NCBI GenBank assembly: GCA_964557845.1 | Contig: CAZLBV010000126.1 | Location: forward strand, 1 to 7,114 | Length of the DNA: 7,114 bases | Reading direction: 5' to 3' | Source: CAZLBV01 sp964557845 | GTDB lineage: Bacteria > Acidobacteriota > Aminicenantia > Aminicenantales > Aminicenantaceae | Shown: positions 5,509-7,114 of the stretch, piece after piece | Layout: the number at the start of each line of letters is the position of its first letter | Numbering within the stretch: position 1 is the stretch's first letter | Made by a program: the position numbers and the translations under genes | The notes under the pieces: model-generated | Database searches by the model: none | What the model was told of the DNA's origin: nothing | What the model saw: the letters and a program-made list of their open reading frames with translations, nothing else

Positions 5509-5961
5509 ATGGGAAAAAAGATCAGACCTTTTTCAAAAAGAATAAAGATCGAAGCGAAAATCGATAGTATTGCTGGTGAAATATTCATCCAAAAACGAGA
5601 AATAATAGGATGGAATGACAATTGGATTCCGTTTGTAGACATTTCAGAAGGAAAAAGTATTATTGTTATCAGAGCAGAGGTTCCTGGTGTAAAAGCAGAA
5701 GATATATCCATCAAGCTTCACAGCAACAAGGTTGAGCTGAAAGGGATAAAAAAGGAACCTGATTTTCCATTAAAGTATAAATATATCCGCCTCGAAAGAG
5801 AAACCGGAAGATTCCGAAGAGTCATTTTTCTTCCCAAGGCGGTCTCGATCCATGGAGCAGAAGCTTTACTGGAAAATGGAATTCTGACCCTTGTTCTCAA
5901 TAAGACAGGGGAAATAAAAACCGAAAAAATCGATATTAAAATTGATGAGCCAAAGGAATAA
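5509..5961 (+). CDS. Hsp20/alpha-crystallin family small heat-shock protein
   Basis: The 150-residue protein is an ATP-independent holdase that would form oligomers and keep unfolding proteins soluble in the cytoplasm. Residues about 40-132 form the alpha-crystallin domain: WIPFVDISE at 39-47, AEVPGVKAEDISIKL at 56-70, a central strand region, and the signature A-x-x-x-N-G-I-L at 119-126. The C-terminal tail carries the family's I-x-I anchoring motif (I141-D-I143, repeated as I143-K-I145). The N-terminal arm (1-38) is basic and short. The start at 5509 has only a weak ribosome binding site. It ends 14 bp before lon, so the two are almost surely co-transcribed: the holdase supplies or spares clients for the protease. 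Confidence 0.94.
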   Translation: MGKKIRPFSKRIKIEAKIDSIAGEIFIQKREIIGWNDNWIPFVDISEGKSIIVIRAEVPGVKAEDISIKLHSNKVELKGIKKEPDFPLKYKYIRLERETGRFRRVIFLPKAVSIHGAEALLENGILTLVLNKTGEIKTEKIDIKIDEPKE

Positions 5962-5964
5962 ATT

Positions 5965-5970
5965 GGAGGA
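5965..5970 (+). promoter_or_regulatory. Ribosome binding site of lon
   Basis: GGAGGA lies 5 bases before the ATG at 5976, the strongest Shine-Dalgarno match in the window. It fixes the lon start codon and suggests efficient translation. Confidence 0.85.
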
Positions 5971-5975
5971 TAGAA

Positions 5976-7114
5976 ATGGCGAAAAAAGGCGGCGAATATA
6001 AAGATCAAATTGATGATATAATCGAAGAGGAAAGCCAGAAACTAAATATTCCGGATAAACTGCCTGTCTTGATGTTGAGGGAAGTTGTGGTATTTCCCTA
6101 TATGGTGGTACCTCTTTTTGTCGGCCGGGAAAAATCTAAAAATGCTGTCGACAATGCCCTCTCTTCTCATCGTATGATCCTGCTCGTTACCCAAAAGGAC
6201 CTGGAGATCGAAGAACCGAAAAAAGAGGATGTCTATGCTGTGGGAACGGTTGCCCTTGTCATGAGAATGCTGAAACTTCCTGACGGAAGGATCCGCATAC
6301 TTGCCCAGGGACTTGTCCGGGCTCGTTTGGAGGAATTGGAAGAAGATAATTTGGTATACTCCGGGAAAATTCAAGTGATTCATGAGGAGGAACCAAAAGA
6401 AAAGTCCATCGAGCTTGAGGCCTTGATCCGGAATGTCCGGGATGGTTTGGACAAAGCTTCTACTCTTGGAAAAAATATTCCACCTGAGGTGATGATCATT
6501 GCTGCTAATGTAGAAGAACCTGGCCGGCTGGCAGACCTGACCGCGGCCAACCTGGATCTAAAAGTAGAGGATGCCCAAGGCTTGCTTGAGATAGAATCCC
6601 CGATGCTGCGTTTGAAAAAAGTATATGAATATTTAACCAAGGAATTGGAACTTTTAGATATGCAGACTAAGATAAGCACCGAAGCCAAAGGTGAGATGGA
6701 AAAACTTCAGAAACAGTATTATCTCAGGCAGCAGTTAAAAGCGATCCAGAAAGAATTGGGTGAGGGCAGTGAATTACAAGAAGAGATTAAGGGATACCAG
6801 GATAAATTAAAAAAATTAAAAGTAACCAAGGAAGTCAAAGAAGAATTGGAAAAACAGATAAGCCGTTTATCCCAAATGCATCCTGAGTCTGCAGAAACAG
6901 CGGTGGTTAGGAATTATCTCGATTGGATGTTTGCTCTCCCCTGGAATAAAACGACTGTTGATAATTTGAATCTGGTAGATGCAAAAAAAATATTAGATGA
7001 AGATCATTATGGATTAGAAAAAGTTAAAGAAAGAATTCTGGAATATCTTGGTGTCAGAAAATTGTCCAAAAGGATCAAAGGGCCTATTTTGTGTTTCGTA
7101 GGGCCTCCGGGTGT
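5976..7114 (+). CDS. lon: ATP-dependent protease Lon (endopeptidase La), N-terminal part (partial)
   Basis: Lon is a homo-oligomeric AAA+ serine protease that unfolds and degrades misfolded and regulatory proteins in the cytoplasm. The window holds 380 residues, about half of the usual 780-820. A short acidic N-terminal extension (1-27) precedes the Lon substrate-binding domain (about 28-222), which begins with LPVLMLREVVVFPYMVVPLF at 29-48. A long helical region includes YYLRQQLKAIQKELGE at 248-263 and a charged coiled coil to about 300. YLDWMFALPWNK (314-325) and DHYGLEKVKERILEYL (343-358) lead into the ATPase. The sequence stops inside the Walker A motif at GPPGV (376-380), so the ATPase, sensor and Ser-Lys catalytic dyad are not visible. 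All expected landmarks present are intact. It follows the Hsp20 gene by 14 bp in a probable operon. Confidence 0.97.
   Translation, partial: MAKKGGEYKDQIDDIIEEESQKLNIPDKLPVLMLREVVVFPYMVVPLFVGREKSKNAVDNALSSHRMILLVTQKDLEIEEPKKEDVYAVGTVALVMRMLKLPDGRIRILAQGLVRARLEELEEDNLVYSGKIQVIHEEEPKEKSIELEALIRNVRDGLDKASTLGKNIPPEVMIIAANVEEPGRLADLTAANLDLKVEDAQGLLEIESPMLRLKKVYEYLTKELELLDMQTKISTEAKGEMEKLQKQYYLRQQLKAIQKELGEGSELQEEIKGYQDKLKKLKVTKEVKEELEKQISRLSQMHPESAETAVVRNYLDWMFALPWNKTTVDNLNLVDAKKILDEDHYGLEKVKERILEYLGVRKLSKRIKGPILCFVGPPG

Noticed and set aside
5481..6688. Minus-strand frames opposite the Hsp20 gene and lon
   Set aside because: They are antisense shadows of two well-recognised genes and have no recognisable domains.

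Overview
This is a bacterial chromosomal window of moderate, AT-leaning base composition. NrdR, a CCA-encoding tRNA-Gln(CUG), an Hsp20-lon pair and sigma70-type promoter hexamers all point to Bacteria. The secreted debranching-enzyme-like protein at the left edge recalls proteins of Acidobacteriota and related lineages. That assignment is a weak inference from memory of the family and was not tested.

The left half (about 1-3728) reads mostly on the minus strand. From right to left it holds a tRNA-Gln with a clear promoter, a 62-residue single-pass membrane protein, a 285-bp AT-rich gap with one candidate 42-codon plus-strand ORF, and a 768-residue protein. The 768-residue protein joins an amidotransferase-like N-terminal fold to a C-terminal domain resembling PD-(D/E)XK nucleases through about 340 Glu-rich residues. 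The 5' part of a secreted protein resembling glycogen-debranching-type glycosidases follows and runs off the left edge.

The right half (3968-7114) reads on the plus strand as a compact cluster. It contains a membrane flippase-like protein of the LPG synthase TM family, nrdR overlapping it by 4 bases, an Hsp20 small heat-shock protein, and lon, which is cut off inside its Walker A motif. The last two genes suggest a protein quality-control module: Hsp20 holds unfolded proteins and Lon degrades them. The NrdR targets (nrd genes) are not in the window.

The most interesting signals are two. First, the large acidic fusion protein has a nuclease-like domain whose E-x-K motif appears to read T-V-K. 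Second, two genes, the flippase-like gene and the 62-residue membrane protein, have promoter hexamers with 17-bp spacing placed so close to the ATG that their mRNAs should be leaderless or nearly so, and neither has a Shine-Dalgarno sequence. Other genes here (lon and the 768-residue gene) have ordinary Shine-Dalgarno sites. No CRISPR array, insertion sequence or integrase is visible.
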